From the NCBI RefSeq assembly GCF_003946325.1, contig NZ_RHNT01000001.1, forward strand, positions 1-64,000: a stretch of 64,000 nt of DNA, read 5' to 3'. The DNA is from Companilactobacillus furfuricola. Lineage in GTDB: Bacteria; Bacillota; Bacilli; Lactobacillales; Lactobacillaceae. Positions 19,241 through 28,570 of this stretch are shown here, one piece after another; position 1 is the first letter of the stretch, and every line of letters begins with the position of its first letter. The position numbers and the translations under genes were made by a program. The notes under the pieces were generated by a model that was given only the letters and a program-made list of their open reading frames with translations, was not told the DNA's origin and made no database searches.

Positions 19241-20416
19241 GTGAAAAAAATAAAACTGATCGATTTATGGATCGTAATTCCATATATCGTTTTGCTAGGG
19301 ATCGGCGTGGTAATGGTATACTCGGCCAGTTTCTACAATTCGTTAGTACATGGTGGTAATACTACCTCATATTTGATTAAACAAGCGATTTTTGCTCTCG
19401 TTGGGCTAGGTATTTGTTATTTAGTTTTTATGTTAAAAGAACAAATATTAAAGAGTCGTGGTGTACTTAGTTTTCTTGGGATCATCACCTGGGGTTCTTT
19501 GTTATTCCTAATTGTCAAAGGATTCGTCAGTCCTAGTAGTAGGGTCAATGGTGCTTCGGGATGGATCGATCTTAAGTTTTTCAACTTTCAACCGCTGGAA
19601 CTAGCTAAGATCGTTTTTATTTTATATTTAGCTTTAGTTTTGACTTCTAAGAAGGATCGTCTTAATGAGATGACTGTTGGAGGGATGTATCGGGACAACA
19701 AAGCTCAGTTGTTTTTCCTCGGTTCGATCATCTTGATGGTCGCAGCTCAACCTGATATTGGTGGTGCTTTGATTTTAGCAGTCCTCTGTATTGTTTTGAT
19801 CTCGGCTTCATCGATCCCTAGTAGAATGATGATCATTATGGATTCATTGATCGTTGTAACGGTCACTACCGCATTGATTTTGTTATTTACTTTAAAACCG
19901 CCACTATTCGTCCATAGTTATCAGTATCAGCGATTTTTAGCGATGCAACATCCCTTCCAGTTAGAAAAAGAAGCTGGTGCACAGATCGTTAATTCATTTT
20001 ATGCGATCAGTAATGGGGGAGTGTTTGGTGTTGGGCTAGGAAATAGTATCCAAAAACGGGGCTATTTACCTGAACCGCATACAGACTTTATTTTATCGAT
20101 CATTAGTGAGGAACTAGGTTTGATCGGCGTTGTCGTAGTACTGGGATTAATCATGGCCATGATATTACGAATGCTTTTAGTTGGATTACGGTCAAAGAAT
20201 ACTTATTCATCACTAGTATATTATGGTGTGGCAACTATGATGCTAACGCAGACTATTTTGAACGTAGGTGGATTGCTAGGATTCATTCCGTTGACCGGTG
20301 TTACACTCCCATTTATCAGTTATGGTGGTTCAAGTATGATAGTGCTGTCGTTAGGTTTGGGGATCGTGTTGAATCTCGAAGCATCCGAAAAATATCAATC
20401 AATTAAATCAAGGTGA
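19241..20416 (+). CDS. ftsW: FtsW/RodA/SpoVE family glycosyltransferase, probably FtsW
   Basis: 391-aa polytopic membrane protein with about ten transmembrane segments. SEDS-family peptidoglycan polymerase signatures include VYSASFYNS near the start, FQPLELAKIVFILYLA (catalytic-loop region), and the C-terminal FIPLTGVTLPFISYGGSSM. It polymerises lipid II at the septum. FtsW is preferred over RodA because of its place between typA and ylbG-rsmD-coaD. The start is GTG 19241 after GGGAG (19229-19233); the longer frame from 19196 would include the -10 box. Confidence 0.88.
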   Translation: MKKIKLIDLWIVIPYIVLLGIGVVMVYSASFYNSLVHGGNTTSYLIKQAIFALVGLGICYLVFMLKEQILKSRGVLSFLGIITWGSLLFLIVKGFVSPSSRVNGASGWIDLKFFNFQPLELAKIVFILYLALVLTSKKDRLNEMTVGGMYRDNKAQLFFLGSIILMVAAQPDIGGALILAVLCIVLISASSIPSRMMIIMDSLIVVTVTTALILLFTLKPPLFVHSYQYQRFLAMQHPFQLEKEAGAQIVNSFYAISNGGVFGVGLGNSIQKRGYLPEPHTDFILSIISEELGLIGVVVVLGLIMAMILRMLLVGLRSKNTYSSLVYYGVATMMLTQTILNVGGLLGFIPLTGVTLPFISYGGSSMIVLSLGLGIVLNLEASEKYQSIKSR

Positions 20417-20420
20417 TTCA

Positions 20421-20693
20421 ATGTTTAAAGAAACTCAACGTCAAGCGATGTACGTTTGGCTTTATTCAATGAAGTGGAAGAAGAAGTTGCAACATTATGG
20501 AACGATTTATTACACTTCACCCAAGATGAAATATGTAATGTTATACTTCAATTCGACACGTGCTCCAGAGGTAAAAAAGGAATTGCTTTCGAAGAAATTC
20601 GTTAAACGCATTTCTATGGCCCATCGTAAAGAATTAGATGAACATTTTGAAATGAAAGTATCGAATAAAGATACTGAGGAAGAGGAAAAATGA
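20421..20693 (+). CDS. YlbG family protein (UPF0298)
   Basis: 90-aa soluble protein with QRQAMYVWLYSMKWKKKLQHYG and a YTSPKMKYVMLY motif, as in the DUF2129/YlbG family of unknown function, which in Firmicutes sits next to rsmD (ylbH) and coaD (ylbI). The acidic C-terminus overlaps rsmD by 4 bp (ATGA). Confidence 0.88.
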   Translation: MFKETQRQAMYVWLYSMKWKKKLQHYGTIYYTSPKMKYVMLYFNSTRAPEVKKELLSKKFVKRISMAHRKELDEHFEMKVSNKDTEEEEK

Positions 20694-21244
20694 AAGTAAT
20701 ATCTGGAACATTTCGTGGCTTGAATCTCAAGCCGGTACCGGGTAAGAATACCCGACCAACTTCTGGTAAAGTAAAAGAAGCGATGTTTAGTATGATCACA
20801 CCTTATTTCAATGGCGGAAATGTTTTGGATCTCTTCGCAGGTACTGGCTCATTAGGTATCGAAGCTATCTCTCGTGGCTACGATCATGCGTATTTAGTTG
20901 ATAAAGCATACAAAGCCGTCAATATTATCAAAGAAAATGTCGAGAAGACCAAAAGTGAAGCTGAATTCACTATTTTAAAAATGGCTGCAACTGAGGCTCT
21001 TAATAAGTTCGTTGACGACCAAGTCCAGTTTGGACTAGTCTTTCTTGATCCTCCATACCGAATGAAGATCACTGAGACGTTGATCAAAGATATGATCGAC
21101 CACGGATTGTTGGTAGATGGAGCAATAATTGTGGATGAAACTGATTACGAGATCGATCTCAGTAGTTTGACGTCATTACGATTGATCAAGCAAAAAGATT
21201 ATAAAGATACCCAAGTTGCACTTTACCAATATGGAGGTAAATAA
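20690..21244 (+). CDS. rsmD: 16S rRNA (guanine(966)-N2)-methyltransferase
   Basis: 184-aa class I SAM methyltransferase. The SAM-binding segment is VLDLFAGTGSLGIEAISRG, and the N6/N2 amino-methyltransferase motif is LDPPYR. N-terminal KVISGTFRGLNLKPVPG is typical of RsmD, which methylates G966 of 16S rRNA. It overlaps both neighbours by a few bases, so the operon is translationally coupled. Confidence 0.93.
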   Translation: MKVISGTFRGLNLKPVPGKNTRPTSGKVKEAMFSMITPYFNGGNVLDLFAGTGSLGIEAISRGYDHAYLVDKAYKAVNIIKENVEKTKSEAEFTILKMAATEALNKFVDDQVQFGLVFLDPPYRMKITETLIKDMIDHGLLVDGAIIVDETDYEIDLSSLTSLRLIKQKDYKDTQVALYQYGGK

Positions 21245-21738
21245 TGTCAGAGAAAATCGGACTTTATGCAGGTAGTTTTGATCCTATTACTAATGGACAT
21301 ATTGATATTATTCGGCGGGCCGCTAAACTTTTTGATAAATTGATCGTTGCACCTATGACGAATACATCAAAAAAATACTTATTTTCGTATGAAGAAAAAA
21401 AGTCCTTTATCGAAGATGAAGTGTCAGACTTAAAGAATGTCATCGTAGTCGATGGAGAAAACATGTTATCGACAGAGCTAGCAAAGAAACATCATGCAAC
21501 ATTTTTAGTAAGATCGATGCGTAATGCTGATGATTTTGGCTATGAGTCGGGAGTATCTTCCATCAACAAAGCACTAGATGAAGATATCGAAACAGTATTT
21601 TTGATATCTGATAGTAAGTACAGTACAATTTCTTCGTCAATGATCAAAGAAGTTGCTAAATTCAATGGCAATATTTCTAAATTCGTACCAAGTTCGGTAG
21701 CTCCTGAATTGATAAAACGATTGCAGAAGGGAAATTAA
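21244..21738 (+). CDS. coaD: Pantetheine-phosphate adenylyltransferase
   Basis: 164-aa nucleotidyltransferase catalysing the fourth step of CoA synthesis (ATP + 4'-phosphopantetheine to dephospho-CoA). The signature GSFDPITNGHIDIIRR carries the T/HxGH-type motif and ISSSMIKEVAKF is the second conserved motif. ATG overlaps the rsmD stop by one base, with GGAGG upstream. Confidence 0.95.
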   Translation: MSEKIGLYAGSFDPITNGHIDIIRRAAKLFDKLIVAPMTNTSKKYLFSYEEKKSFIEDEVSDLKNVIVVDGENMLSTELAKKHHATFLVRSMRNADDFGYESGVSSINKALDEDIETVFLISDSKYSTISSSMIKEVAKFNGNISKFVPSSVAPELIKRLQKGN

Positions 21739-21742
21739 ACGC

Positions 21743-22783
21743 TTGAAATTCAATAAATCCAGAAATAAGCTACTTGGCGGGATTTTTCTATTTATACTGG
21801 TATTGTTATTTTTCTTTTTACCAACAAATTACTTCTTAGAAGTTCCCGGTAGTGCGGAATCTACTGCTCAGTATGTCAAGGTTGACGGTAAACAAGATAA
21901 ATCCAAAGGAAACCTGTTGTTGACGACTGTTGGTATTGAACAGGCGACACCATTTTTGTTAGTAAAATCGTTGGGGAATGATTTTGAGACGATCTATCCT
22001 CGTGAAGAGCTGATGGGTGATGAAAGTACTAGTCAATACTTTCAGGTGCAACAATACTACATGAGATCAGCTACTAACAGTGCTATCCAGGCAGCATATG
22101 ATAAAGCTAAGAAGCCCTTTAAGAAAGTATACAAAGGTGTTTACGTTATGGAGCTGATGGATAATTCAGACTTCAAAGGTAAACTGAGTGTTGGAGATAC
22201 GATTCATTCTATCAATGGCTACAAGTTTAAGAGTTCGACGCAATTCATCAATTACGTTAAGAAATTGGACAAGGATGCAAAAGTGACGATCGACTTTTTG
22301 CATAACGGTAAACAGAAATCGGCCACGGGTAGTTTAGTCAAGCTTGAGCAAACTAAACGTTACGGACTAGGTATCACTTTGATCGACGATACTGTGGCTA
22401 CTGGTACTCCTAAGGCTTCGATCGATGCCGGCGATATTGGTGGTCCTTCTGCTGGATTGATGTTCACATTGCAAGTATATTCTCAAGTGGCACACAAAGA
22501 TCTAAAGCAAGGTCGTACAATTGCCGGGACCGGCACGATCAGTCCTGATGGAACAGTTGGACCGATCGGAGGGATAGATAAGAAAGTAGTCGCTGCTTCT
22601 GCAGAAGGGGCCACGATTTTCTTTGCGCCAGATGATCCAGTTACTAAGGAGATCAAGAAGTATGATCCAAATTACGTCAATAATTATCATTTAGCCAAAA
22701 AAGCTGCTAAGAAGATCAATACAAAGATGAAGATCGTACCAGTCAAAACTTTAGACGATGCGATCAACTATCTTAATAAATAA
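21743..22783 (+). CDS. PDZ-Lon protease domain protein (YlbL/SepM-like)
   Basis: 346-aa membrane-anchored serine protease. One N-terminal transmembrane helix (residues ~9-29), a PDZ domain (~120-200) and a Lon-type C-terminal domain with the catalytic Ser in GDIGGPSAGLMF and Lys in GGIDKKVVAASAEG. SepM of Streptococcus mutans trims a competence peptide and Bacillus YlbL degrades SweA/YneA-type substrates; the target here is unknown. TTG start (21743), with AAGGGAA upstream. Placement just before comEA/comEC is conserved in lactobacilli. Confidence 0.88.
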   Translation: MKFNKSRNKLLGGIFLFILVLLFFFLPTNYFLEVPGSAESTAQYVKVDGKQDKSKGNLLLTTVGIEQATPFLLVKSLGNDFETIYPREELMGDESTSQYFQVQQYYMRSATNSAIQAAYDKAKKPFKKVYKGVYVMELMDNSDFKGKLSVGDTIHSINGYKFKSSTQFINYVKKLDKDAKVTIDFLHNGKQKSATGSLVKLEQTKRYGLGITLIDDTVATGTPKASIDAGDIGGPSAGLMFTLQVYSQVAHKDLKQGRTIAGTGTISPDGTVGPIGGIDKKVVAASAEGATIFFAPDDPVTKEIKKYDPNYVNNYHLAKKAAKKINTKMKIVPVKTLDDAINYLNK

Positions 22784-22784
22784 G

Positions 22785-22821
22785 TCATTTTCACATTCGA
22801 CGTGAGAATGGCTTTTTTTTG
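22785..22821 (+). terminator. Terminator between the YlbL-like gene and comEA
   Basis: CATTTTCAC-ATTCGAC-GTGAGAATG stem (one G-U pair) followed by T8. It ends only 25 bp before the comEA start. Confidence 0.85.
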
Positions 22822-22846
22822 CGTACTTTAGTTTGAGGTGATAATA

Positions 22847-23470
22847 ATGGATAATATTTTGGAAAAAATCAAACAGTTCAAATTTGCTATTCTGGCGCTT
22901 GTGCTGCTACTGAGTGGGATATTTATTTATCATAGTATGCAGGCTCATCAAGCTATTAATAACAATAATGTTGTGCACTCTGAAAAAGTCAGTCAGAAGA
23001 CTGCTAACAGAGAAAAACATCCAGAAGGTCGAGCTTCTAGCAAAGAAGTGGTCGTTGATATTCAAGGTGCAGTCAATAAACCTGGTGTCTATCATATGAA
23101 AGATAAATCAATCGTTTTTGATGTCATTCAAACTGCTGGTGGTATGAAAGATGATGCGGATGTCAAACAAATAAATCGTGCTCAGAAATTAACTGATGCA
23201 ATGCAGATCTATGTGCCTAGAGTTGGTGAAATAAAGACGGTGTCGTCTAATAAATCTGCGGACAAAGGTGCTAATAACTCTGTCGTTAATTTGAATTCGG
23301 CTGTGGTTGAAGATTTTAAAGATGTCAAAGGGATCGGACCTAAAAAGGCTGAGAAAATAATTGCTTATCGAGAGAAAAATGGGCCATTTCAAAAAATTGA
23401 CGATCTTTCTAAAGTTGGGGGATTTGGTCCGAAGACAATTGATTCTTTGCGTGATTCATTAACTGTCTGA
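22847..23470 (+). CDS. comEA: Competence protein ComEA (DNA receptor)
   Basis: 207-aa DNA-binding protein of the transformation machinery. One N-terminal transmembrane helix (~10-28), a SLBB-like domain (~65-125: VVDIQGAVNKPGVY) and a C-terminal helix-hairpin-helix DNA-binding domain (FKDVKGIGPKKAEKIIAYR). It captures double-stranded DNA outside the cell. ATG 22847 is chosen over GTG 22838 because GAGG (22835-22838) lies 8 nt upstream. It is coupled to comEC (TGATG). Confidence 0.93.
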   Translation: MDNILEKIKQFKFAILALVLLLSGIFIYHSMQAHQAINNNNVVHSEKVSQKTANREKHPEGRASSKEVVVDIQGAVNKPGVYHMKDKSIVFDVIQTAGGMKDDADVKQINRAQKLTDAMQIYVPRVGEIKTVSSNKSADKGANNSVVNLNSAVVEDFKDVKGIGPKKAEKIIAYREKNGPFQKIDDLSKVGGFGPKTIDSLRDSLTV

Positions 23471-25707
23471 TGCGCGATAAGTTAGTATTTTTTGCGATCA
23501 TTGCCAGTGGGATGTCTTTTTTAATATTTACGCAACACATTTTTTTAAGTAGTTTGATTTTGTTGGCTTTCTTTATCAGGATCTATTATTTGAAAAATTT
23601 GCCCATGATGATCGGAACAATAGTTATCGCTATCTGTTTTGGGAGCTTCTTTTTTATAGCAGAGCAAAAAATTGAGCATCCAGAGGTCAGCCGATCACTT
23701 AAAACAGCCAGTATTTATCCGGATGAGATCCATGTTGAGGGCGATAGTTTGAGTGGCCAATTAATTTCTAATGGTAAACGTTATCAATTTTTTTCGAGGA
23801 TCAAAGATCAAAGGACGCAAAAATTTTGGCAAAACTTAGAGCATCCTATTGATTGTCAGATCGGTAATGGTGGAATTGATTTTGTTAGGGGTCCACGCAA
23901 TCCTGGTGAGTTTGATTTTAAGCGATATCTTAATCATCGCGGCATTTTTGAGATGGTCAAGGCCAAAGATATTAAATCGATAACACGCCATCGGGCTTCA
24001 AACATCGCTGATCAGATCCACTTGGCTAAGATCGATTTTTTGAACTATCTGGGACATTTACCTAAGTGGCTCAAGATCCATGCTCAAGGATTATTAGTTG
24101 GTTATACTAGTCAAGATGCGCGCTTGCTGTATCAAACTTTGAGTGTGCTCGGGGTGATCCATTTATTTAGTTTATCGGGGCTGCACGTCTTTATCTTGAT
24201 CACGGTGTTGTATAAAATGAGTTCATTTTTGCGAATACCTAAGGAGTGGATCGATTGGCTTTTGCTAGGGATACTGCCGCTGTATGGTGCTTTTGTCGGG
24301 TTAAAGACCGGGATCAGTCGAGCGATAGTCCTGGCTTTATTAGTGATCATATTTAATAAATTGAAGATCAAAATCACTGGGCTAGATTTATTTAGTATTA
24401 CTGTAATGATCTGCCTGCTGCTCGATCCTTTTTGTTTGATCGAGATGGGAGGCCAACTAAGTTTTGTTTTGTCAGGGGCTTTATTGTTTTTGAAGTCAAC
24501 AAAGCTTATCTTGACGACTGTCAAAATGAATTTGTTGAGTTTACCGATCATTGTTTTTAATGCTTTTCAACTGAATCTGTTGATCATCTTGATGAATTTG
24601 ATCTTTGTTCCGATATTTAATTACTTGATCATTCCAACAGTAGTCGTATCGACCTTGTTCTTGAATTATTTTCCTGGGATGTGGCAAATCATTAATCAAG
24701 TATTTGATAGTATGTATAATATTTTAGATGGTCTGGCAAAAATGTCTCAATTAAATGTGATCGTGGGAAAATTTCCAGTTATTTCTATATTATTGTTAGT
24801 TTATTTGGCACTGTTTAATATTGAGCATCCAAAGTTACTCAATTCGTATTTTTATAAGTATCTGCTAATTTTTGCTGTTTCATTAGTTTTCGTAAAAGTG
24901 CCGCTCTTTGGTAGTGTTTCGATTATTGATGTCGGGCAGGGGGATAGTATTCTAGTTACTACTCCTTTGATTCGCAAAGTAATTTTGATCGATACTGGGG
25001 GGATGCTGACTTTTCCTAAGCAACCTTGGCAAAAGAAAAAGATAGTGACTCAAGTAGAAAAATCAACAATACCATATTTGAAATCGCTGGGGGTTAGTCA
25101 AATAGATCAAGTGTTCTTGTCTCACAAGGATTCTGATCATATCGGTAATATCGAAACTTTATTAGCCAAATTTCCGGTTGCACAAGTAAATTTTGGGATC
25201 GGTTTGGAGCAAAATAAACAGATCAGTGATTTGGTCAAAGATAATCCGCACACCATTTTTACTCACTTGAAACAGGGGGATAATTTTTCGACTTGGCCGA
25301 TCAACTGGCAAGTTCTTTGGCCGAAAAAAGTTAGTATTGGTGAAAACCAAGACTCATTGACACTTTTAGCGCACATTGGTCAAACTAATTGGTTATTTAC
25401 TGGTGATCTCGATCAATCTAGTGAGAAAAAGATCTTACAGGATCATTCATTTAAGGTGGATATGTTAAAAGCCGGCCATCATGGATCTAAAACTTCAACT
25501 AGTAATGAGCTACTAGATAAAACTAAGCCGGATCTGGCTTTGATTTCAGCAGGTATTAATAATCGTTACGGACATCCAAATAAAGAAACTATCCAACGAC
25601 TTGATGACCACCGAATACCACATCTTAATACGGCAGATTATGGTATGATTACTTGGTACTATTTTCCATTTAGTAACTATCAGAAGTTAGAGACTTTTTT
25701 AAGGTGA
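23470..25707 (+). CDS. comEC: Competence protein ComEC (DNA uptake channel)
   Basis: 745-aa polytopic membrane protein. An N-terminal OB-like region, the Competence transmembrane domain with IHLFSLSGLHVFIL, then a C-terminal metallo-beta-lactamase domain with VGQGDSILVTTP, SHKDSDHIGN and AGHHGSKTSTS motifs. It passes single-stranded DNA through the membrane and may degrade the other strand. Full length with intact motifs, so the competence uptake pore looks functional. comEB is not next to it. Confidence 0.93.
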   Translation: MRDKLVFFAIIASGMSFLIFTQHIFLSSLILLAFFIRIYYLKNLPMMIGTIVIAICFGSFFFIAEQKIEHPEVSRSLKTASIYPDEIHVEGDSLSGQLISNGKRYQFFSRIKDQRTQKFWQNLEHPIDCQIGNGGIDFVRGPRNPGEFDFKRYLNHRGIFEMVKAKDIKSITRHRASNIADQIHLAKIDFLNYLGHLPKWLKIHAQGLLVGYTSQDARLLYQTLSVLGVIHLFSLSGLHVFILITVLYKMSSFLRIPKEWIDWLLLGILPLYGAFVGLKTGISRAIVLALLVIIFNKLKIKITGLDLFSITVMICLLLDPFCLIEMGGQLSFVLSGALLFLKSTKLILTTVKMNLLSLPIIVFNAFQLNLLIILMNLIFVPIFNYLIIPTVVVSTLFLNYFPGMWQIINQVFDSMYNILDGLAKMSQLNVIVGKFPVISILLLVYLALFNIEHPKLLNSYFYKYLLIFAVSLVFVKVPLFGSVSIIDVGQGDSILVTTPLIRKVILIDTGGMLTFPKQPWQKKKIVTQVEKSTIPYLKSLGVSQIDQVFLSHKDSDHIGNIETLLAKFPVAQVNFGIGLEQNKQISDLVKDNPHTIFTHLKQGDNFSTWPINWQVLWPKKVSIGENQDSLTLLAHIGQTNWLFTGDLDQSSEKKILQDHSFKVDMLKAGHHGSKTSTSNELLDKTKPDLALISAGINNRYGHPNKETIQRLDDHRIPHLNTADYGMITWYYFPFSNYQKLETFLR

Positions 25708-25712
25708 AGTAA

Positions 25713-26726
25713 TTGAAGATAAATGAACTAAAAAAACAACTAAATGCTGGTAAAATCGATAATGTCTATTATGTTACTGGGCAAGAGACAGCATTTATTC
25801 AATCAGTCCAAAAGCTTTTCAAAGCGTTATTAACTCCCGAAGAAGCGGAGATGAATTTTGCTAGTTTTGACTTAACGAATGTTTCTTTGGAAGATATGAT
25901 CGGTGAAGCCATTTCCGCACCGTTTTTTGGGGAACGTCGTCTCGTATTTGCCGAAGATCCTTACTTTTTGACTGGTGAAAAGATCAAGCATTCAGTTGAA
26001 CAAAATGTTGATTTGCTAGTCGAATATTTAAAAGATCCAGCTCCATCTACTATTTTGGTAATTTTTGCTACTTATGAGAAGTTGGATCAACGAAAGAAAA
26101 TTACTAAGCAGTTGAAGAAAACTGCCACAGAAATCGATGCCGGTAAATTAGACAGTCATTTATTGGCTAAAGCATTGTCTAAGCAGTTAAATGATGAGGG
26201 ATTTAATATAGATCAAGGTGCAATGGAATTGTTGGTCAATAAAACCAAGGGCAGCTATTCGCTAGCATTGAATCAATTAGATAAGTTAAAACTTTATGCG
26301 ATGAAAACTAAAATGATCGATAGTCAAGCTGTAAATGAACTAGTTCCACAAAGCTTGGATGATAATGTGTTTGATTTAATGAATCAAATTCTCAATCGCA
26401 ATATTTACCAGGCAGAAGAACTGTATCATCAATTTTCACTTCAGAAGATCGATCCAATTTTACTAACGGCTATTTTTACGTCGCAGTTAAGGTCTTTGAT
26501 CCAAACGAAGATTTTAAGCAAAAAGGGTTTGAGTGAAGCAACCATTGCCAAACAATTGAAGATCCATCCTTATCGGGTGAAAATGTCACTCAAACAATCT
26601 CGTAATTTGAAACTTTCGTCATTGTCTAAGATGTTTCAAGAGATTGTCGATCTAGATTTTCAAGTTAAATCAGGGCAGGGTGATAAGGAACTGTTGTTTG
26701 ATCTATTCATTGCTAAATTTGCTTAA
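25713..26726 (+). CDS. holA: DNA polymerase III delta subunit
   Basis: 337-aa clamp-loader subunit. The N-terminal YYVTGQETAFIQSV fits the family start; the AAA+-like fold lacks a functional P loop, as expected for delta. It opens the sliding clamp. TTG start at 25713 after AAGGTGAA. Position between comEC and rpsT is the usual one in Firmicutes. Confidence 0.92.
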   Translation: MKINELKKQLNAGKIDNVYYVTGQETAFIQSVQKLFKALLTPEEAEMNFASFDLTNVSLEDMIGEAISAPFFGERRLVFAEDPYFLTGEKIKHSVEQNVDLLVEYLKDPAPSTILVIFATYEKLDQRKKITKQLKKTATEIDAGKLDSHLLAKALSKQLNDEGFNIDQGAMELLVNKTKGSYSLALNQLDKLKLYAMKTKMIDSQAVNELVPQSLDDNVFDLMNQILNRNIYQAEELYHQFSLQKIDPILLTAIFTSQLRSLIQTKILSKKGLSEATIAKQLKIHPYRVKMSLKQSRNLKLSSLSKMFQEIVDLDFQVKSGQGDKELLFDLFIAKFA

Positions 26727-26747
26727 TTATTTGTGTTTTGAGCAACA

Positions 26748-26786
26748 TAAAAAGAGGTCAAGATGTCTGTCTTGGCCTCTTTTTGT
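26748..26786. terminator. Terminator downstream of holA
   Basis: AAAAGAGGTCAAGA paired with TCTTGGCCTCTTTTT (one G-U pair). A and T runs on both sides let it work in either direction. Confidence 0.9.
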
Positions 26787-26810
26787 ATTAGCGATTGAAA
26801 TTTTGGGTAA

Positions 26811-26836
26811 AAAAAATAAGCAACCTGAGTTGCTTA
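26811..26836 (-). terminator. Terminator of rpsT
   Basis: AAGCAAC-CTGA-GTTGCTT stem with a T run on the minus strand, just past the rpsT stop. Confidence 0.85.
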
Positions 26837-26844
26837 AGAAATTT

Positions 26845-27096
26845 TTATTTAAGTTTCTTTGAAAGACGTGACTTGTCACGTGCAGCTTTATTTGCTTTGA
26901 TCAAGCCTTTTGATTTGGCCATGTCAATTGCGCGAGCAGCGTTCTTGTATGAAGCTTCTTTGTTATCACCATTGTTTGCAACAACTGTTTCGAAGTCCTT
27001 GATTGCAGAACGCATAGCACTTCTTTGTGAATTGTTGCGAAGGTTAGCTTTTTCGGCAGTCTTTACACGTTTGATAGCTGATTTGATTTGTGGCAT
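26845..27096 (-). CDS. rpsT: 30S ribosomal protein S20
   Basis: 83-aa basic helical ribosomal protein [21 protein letters not shown]20 binds 16S rRNA early in 30S assembly. ATG at 27096 is used instead of a GTG 9 bases upstream because the GGAGGTG Shine-Dalgarno overlaps that GTG. Divergent from rpsO. Confidence 0.97.
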   Translation of the reverse strand: MPQIKSAIKRVKTAEKANLRNNSQRSAMRSAIKDFETVVANNGDNKEASYKNAARAIDMAKSKGLIKANKAARDKSRLSKKLK

Positions 27097-27141
27097 TGAT
27101 TTCACCTCCGATTAATTGTTTGTTATAAACACAATACGCAT

Positions 27142-27170
27142 ATTATACCTAACGTTTATCGTCATTGCAA
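27142..27170 (-). promoter_or_regulatory. rpsT promoter
   Basis: On the minus strand: TTGCAA (27165-27170), 17-bp spacer, TATAAT (27142-27147). Near-consensus SigA promoter. Confidence 0.8.
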
Positions 27171-27189
27171 TGCATTGTTCTAAAAAAAC

Positions 27190-27218
27190 TTCACTTGAAA
27201 AAAATGCATTTATATAGT
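27190..27218 (+). promoter_or_regulatory. rpsO promoter and ~80-nt leader
   Basis: TTCACT (27190-27195), 17-bp spacer, TATAGT (27213-27218). The leader to 27310 could hold the S15 autoregulatory fold known in other Firmicutes; I did not establish that fold. Confidence 0.6.
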
Positions 27219-27310
27219 AACCTTAATAGCTGTGTTAACCGTTGCTCTGTTGAACGAATCACCAACGTTCTGCATAGTACGGCTAAATTATAAAGGAAAA
27301 GGTGAAAAGC

Positions 27311-27580
27311 ATGGCTATTTCAAAAGAGAAAAAGAACGAAATTATCAAACAATACGCTCGTAAAGATGGAGACACAGGTTCTCCAGAAGTTCAAGTTGCT
27401 GTTTTAACTTATGACATCAACGCTTTGAACGAACATTTGAAGGCTAACAAGAAAGACCACCATTCATATGTTGGTTTGTTGAAGAAGATCGGTCACCGTC
27501 GTAACTTGTTATCATACTTGAGAAACAAGGATGTTCAACGTTACCGTGAGTTGATCAAGTCACTTGGTTTGCGTCGTTAA
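27311..27580 (+). CDS. rpsO: 30S ribosomal protein S15
   Basis: 89 aa, the standard length. Sequence includes [17 protein letters not shown] and [17 protein letters not shown], the S15 signature. Binds 16S rRNA central domain and helps bridge the subunits. ATG 27311 is chosen over GTG 27302, which lies inside the Shine-Dalgarno region (GGAAAAGGTG). Confidence 0.97.
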   Translation: MAISKEKKNEIIKQYARKDGDTGSPEVQVAVLTYDINALNEHLKANKKDHHSYVGLLKKIGHRRNLLSYLRNKDVQRYRELIKSLGLRR

Positions 27581-27593
27581 TATTTGGATATTT

Positions 27594-27626
27594 ATGGACT
27601 CCCATTTTGTTGGGGGTCTTTTTTTG
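27594..27626 (+). terminator. Terminator of rpsO
   Basis: GGACTCCCA-TTTTG-TTGGGGGTC stem followed by T7. Repeat copy B begins immediately after it. Confidence 0.9.
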
Positions 27627-27628
27627 TC

Positions 27629-28330
27629 TAGATGTAAGAGAGCTATGGCAGACAGAAGCGTTTTATTTTGCTGGAGGTTGATAGTTTGTTTGGTTAGCTG
27701 GGATGGAGGTAGTATTTTGGTGCTACGTTCAATGCCGACTCCGGGGCCCGGGGATACAGACGCTGGAACGTACCCGACGCGATTTTGAGCTACCTGGGAA
27801 ATTCGCCCAGGCATCTCAAAACTCGGTCTTCCTCTAAGCTCCTTCGTCGCCAAGAGGAATTTGGGTACTGAGGTCTGTATCCCCGGGCCCCTCCGTCTAG
27901 ATGGAGACAATATCCCCCCTTTTTGGTGAGATTTACCGATTTATTTTGTACAAATTGGCACTTTTTGCTCGTCCTATTTCTCACATGTCTATCTCAGGAT
28001 TTATCTATTCTGGTGGGGAGTAGGAGCTTCCTTTTCCTGTTAGGATATGTTCTCTTTCTAGATTACTGACTCTTTGCTCGGTTCGCGGGACTTTGCTCCG
28101 CTCATTTTGTTTCCTGACTTACATTGCTGTTGTAATTTTTCATTATTTCTTGGTTAGATAAGAAGAAGTATATGTTTGCTTCCTTTGCTTTCGCTTCATG
28201 CTCGCGTACTCGTTCCTCATGCTCTTGCTTGATTCTGAATTTTTCTTTCTGGTCTATCTATTTATTTCTTGCTCGCGCTCTCGTTCCTCGTGCTCTTGCT
28301 TGGCTTTTTCTCTTTTTTCTTATTTTTAAG
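27629..28330. repeat. Long composite intergenic repeat, copy B
   Basis: Starts with TAGATGTAAG..GAGCTATGGCAGACAG (shared with copy C). The hairpin module is 27743-27891: a perfect 19-bp stem, left arm GGGGCCCGGGGATACAGAC (27743-27761) and right arm 27873-27891. Inside are TTTTGAG/CTCAAAA (27783-27789, 27815-27821), CCTGGG/CCCAGG (27793-27798, 27806-27811) and TTCCTCT/AGAGGAA. Conserved blocks follow (ACAAATTGGCACT, TCTATTCTGGTGGGGAGTAG, GTTCGCGGGACTTTGCTCCG), then a pyrimidine-rich tail with two TGCTCGCG units (28195-28230, 28266-28300). No conserved reading frame. 28331-28570 upstream of rnjB shows only a weak -10-like GATAAAAT near 28468. Confidence 0.9.
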
Positions 28331-28570
28331 CCTGCCTCACCAATTATTTTTTCCTTTCATTGATTTGAATTTGCTTTTGAATTTTAATCAAAATTTTTGC
28401 ATGATTCTTTTTTATCTCTTATATGGTCTCTGGACAGGCTCTTGTTTTATTCTTCTATTACATTGTGATAAAATGAAAATCAGGTATAGCTCAAGTAGTC
28501 CACTTTGGACTTAAAATAACGCAATTTACATTGTGATCTATGCTATTTTTATGAAATGAGAGATGAAAAT

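Noticed and set aside
28172-28514. Hydrophobic open frames in the tail of repeat B
   Set aside because: They arise from pyrimidine-rich DNA, are not conserved in copies A, C or D, and lack ribosome-binding sites.
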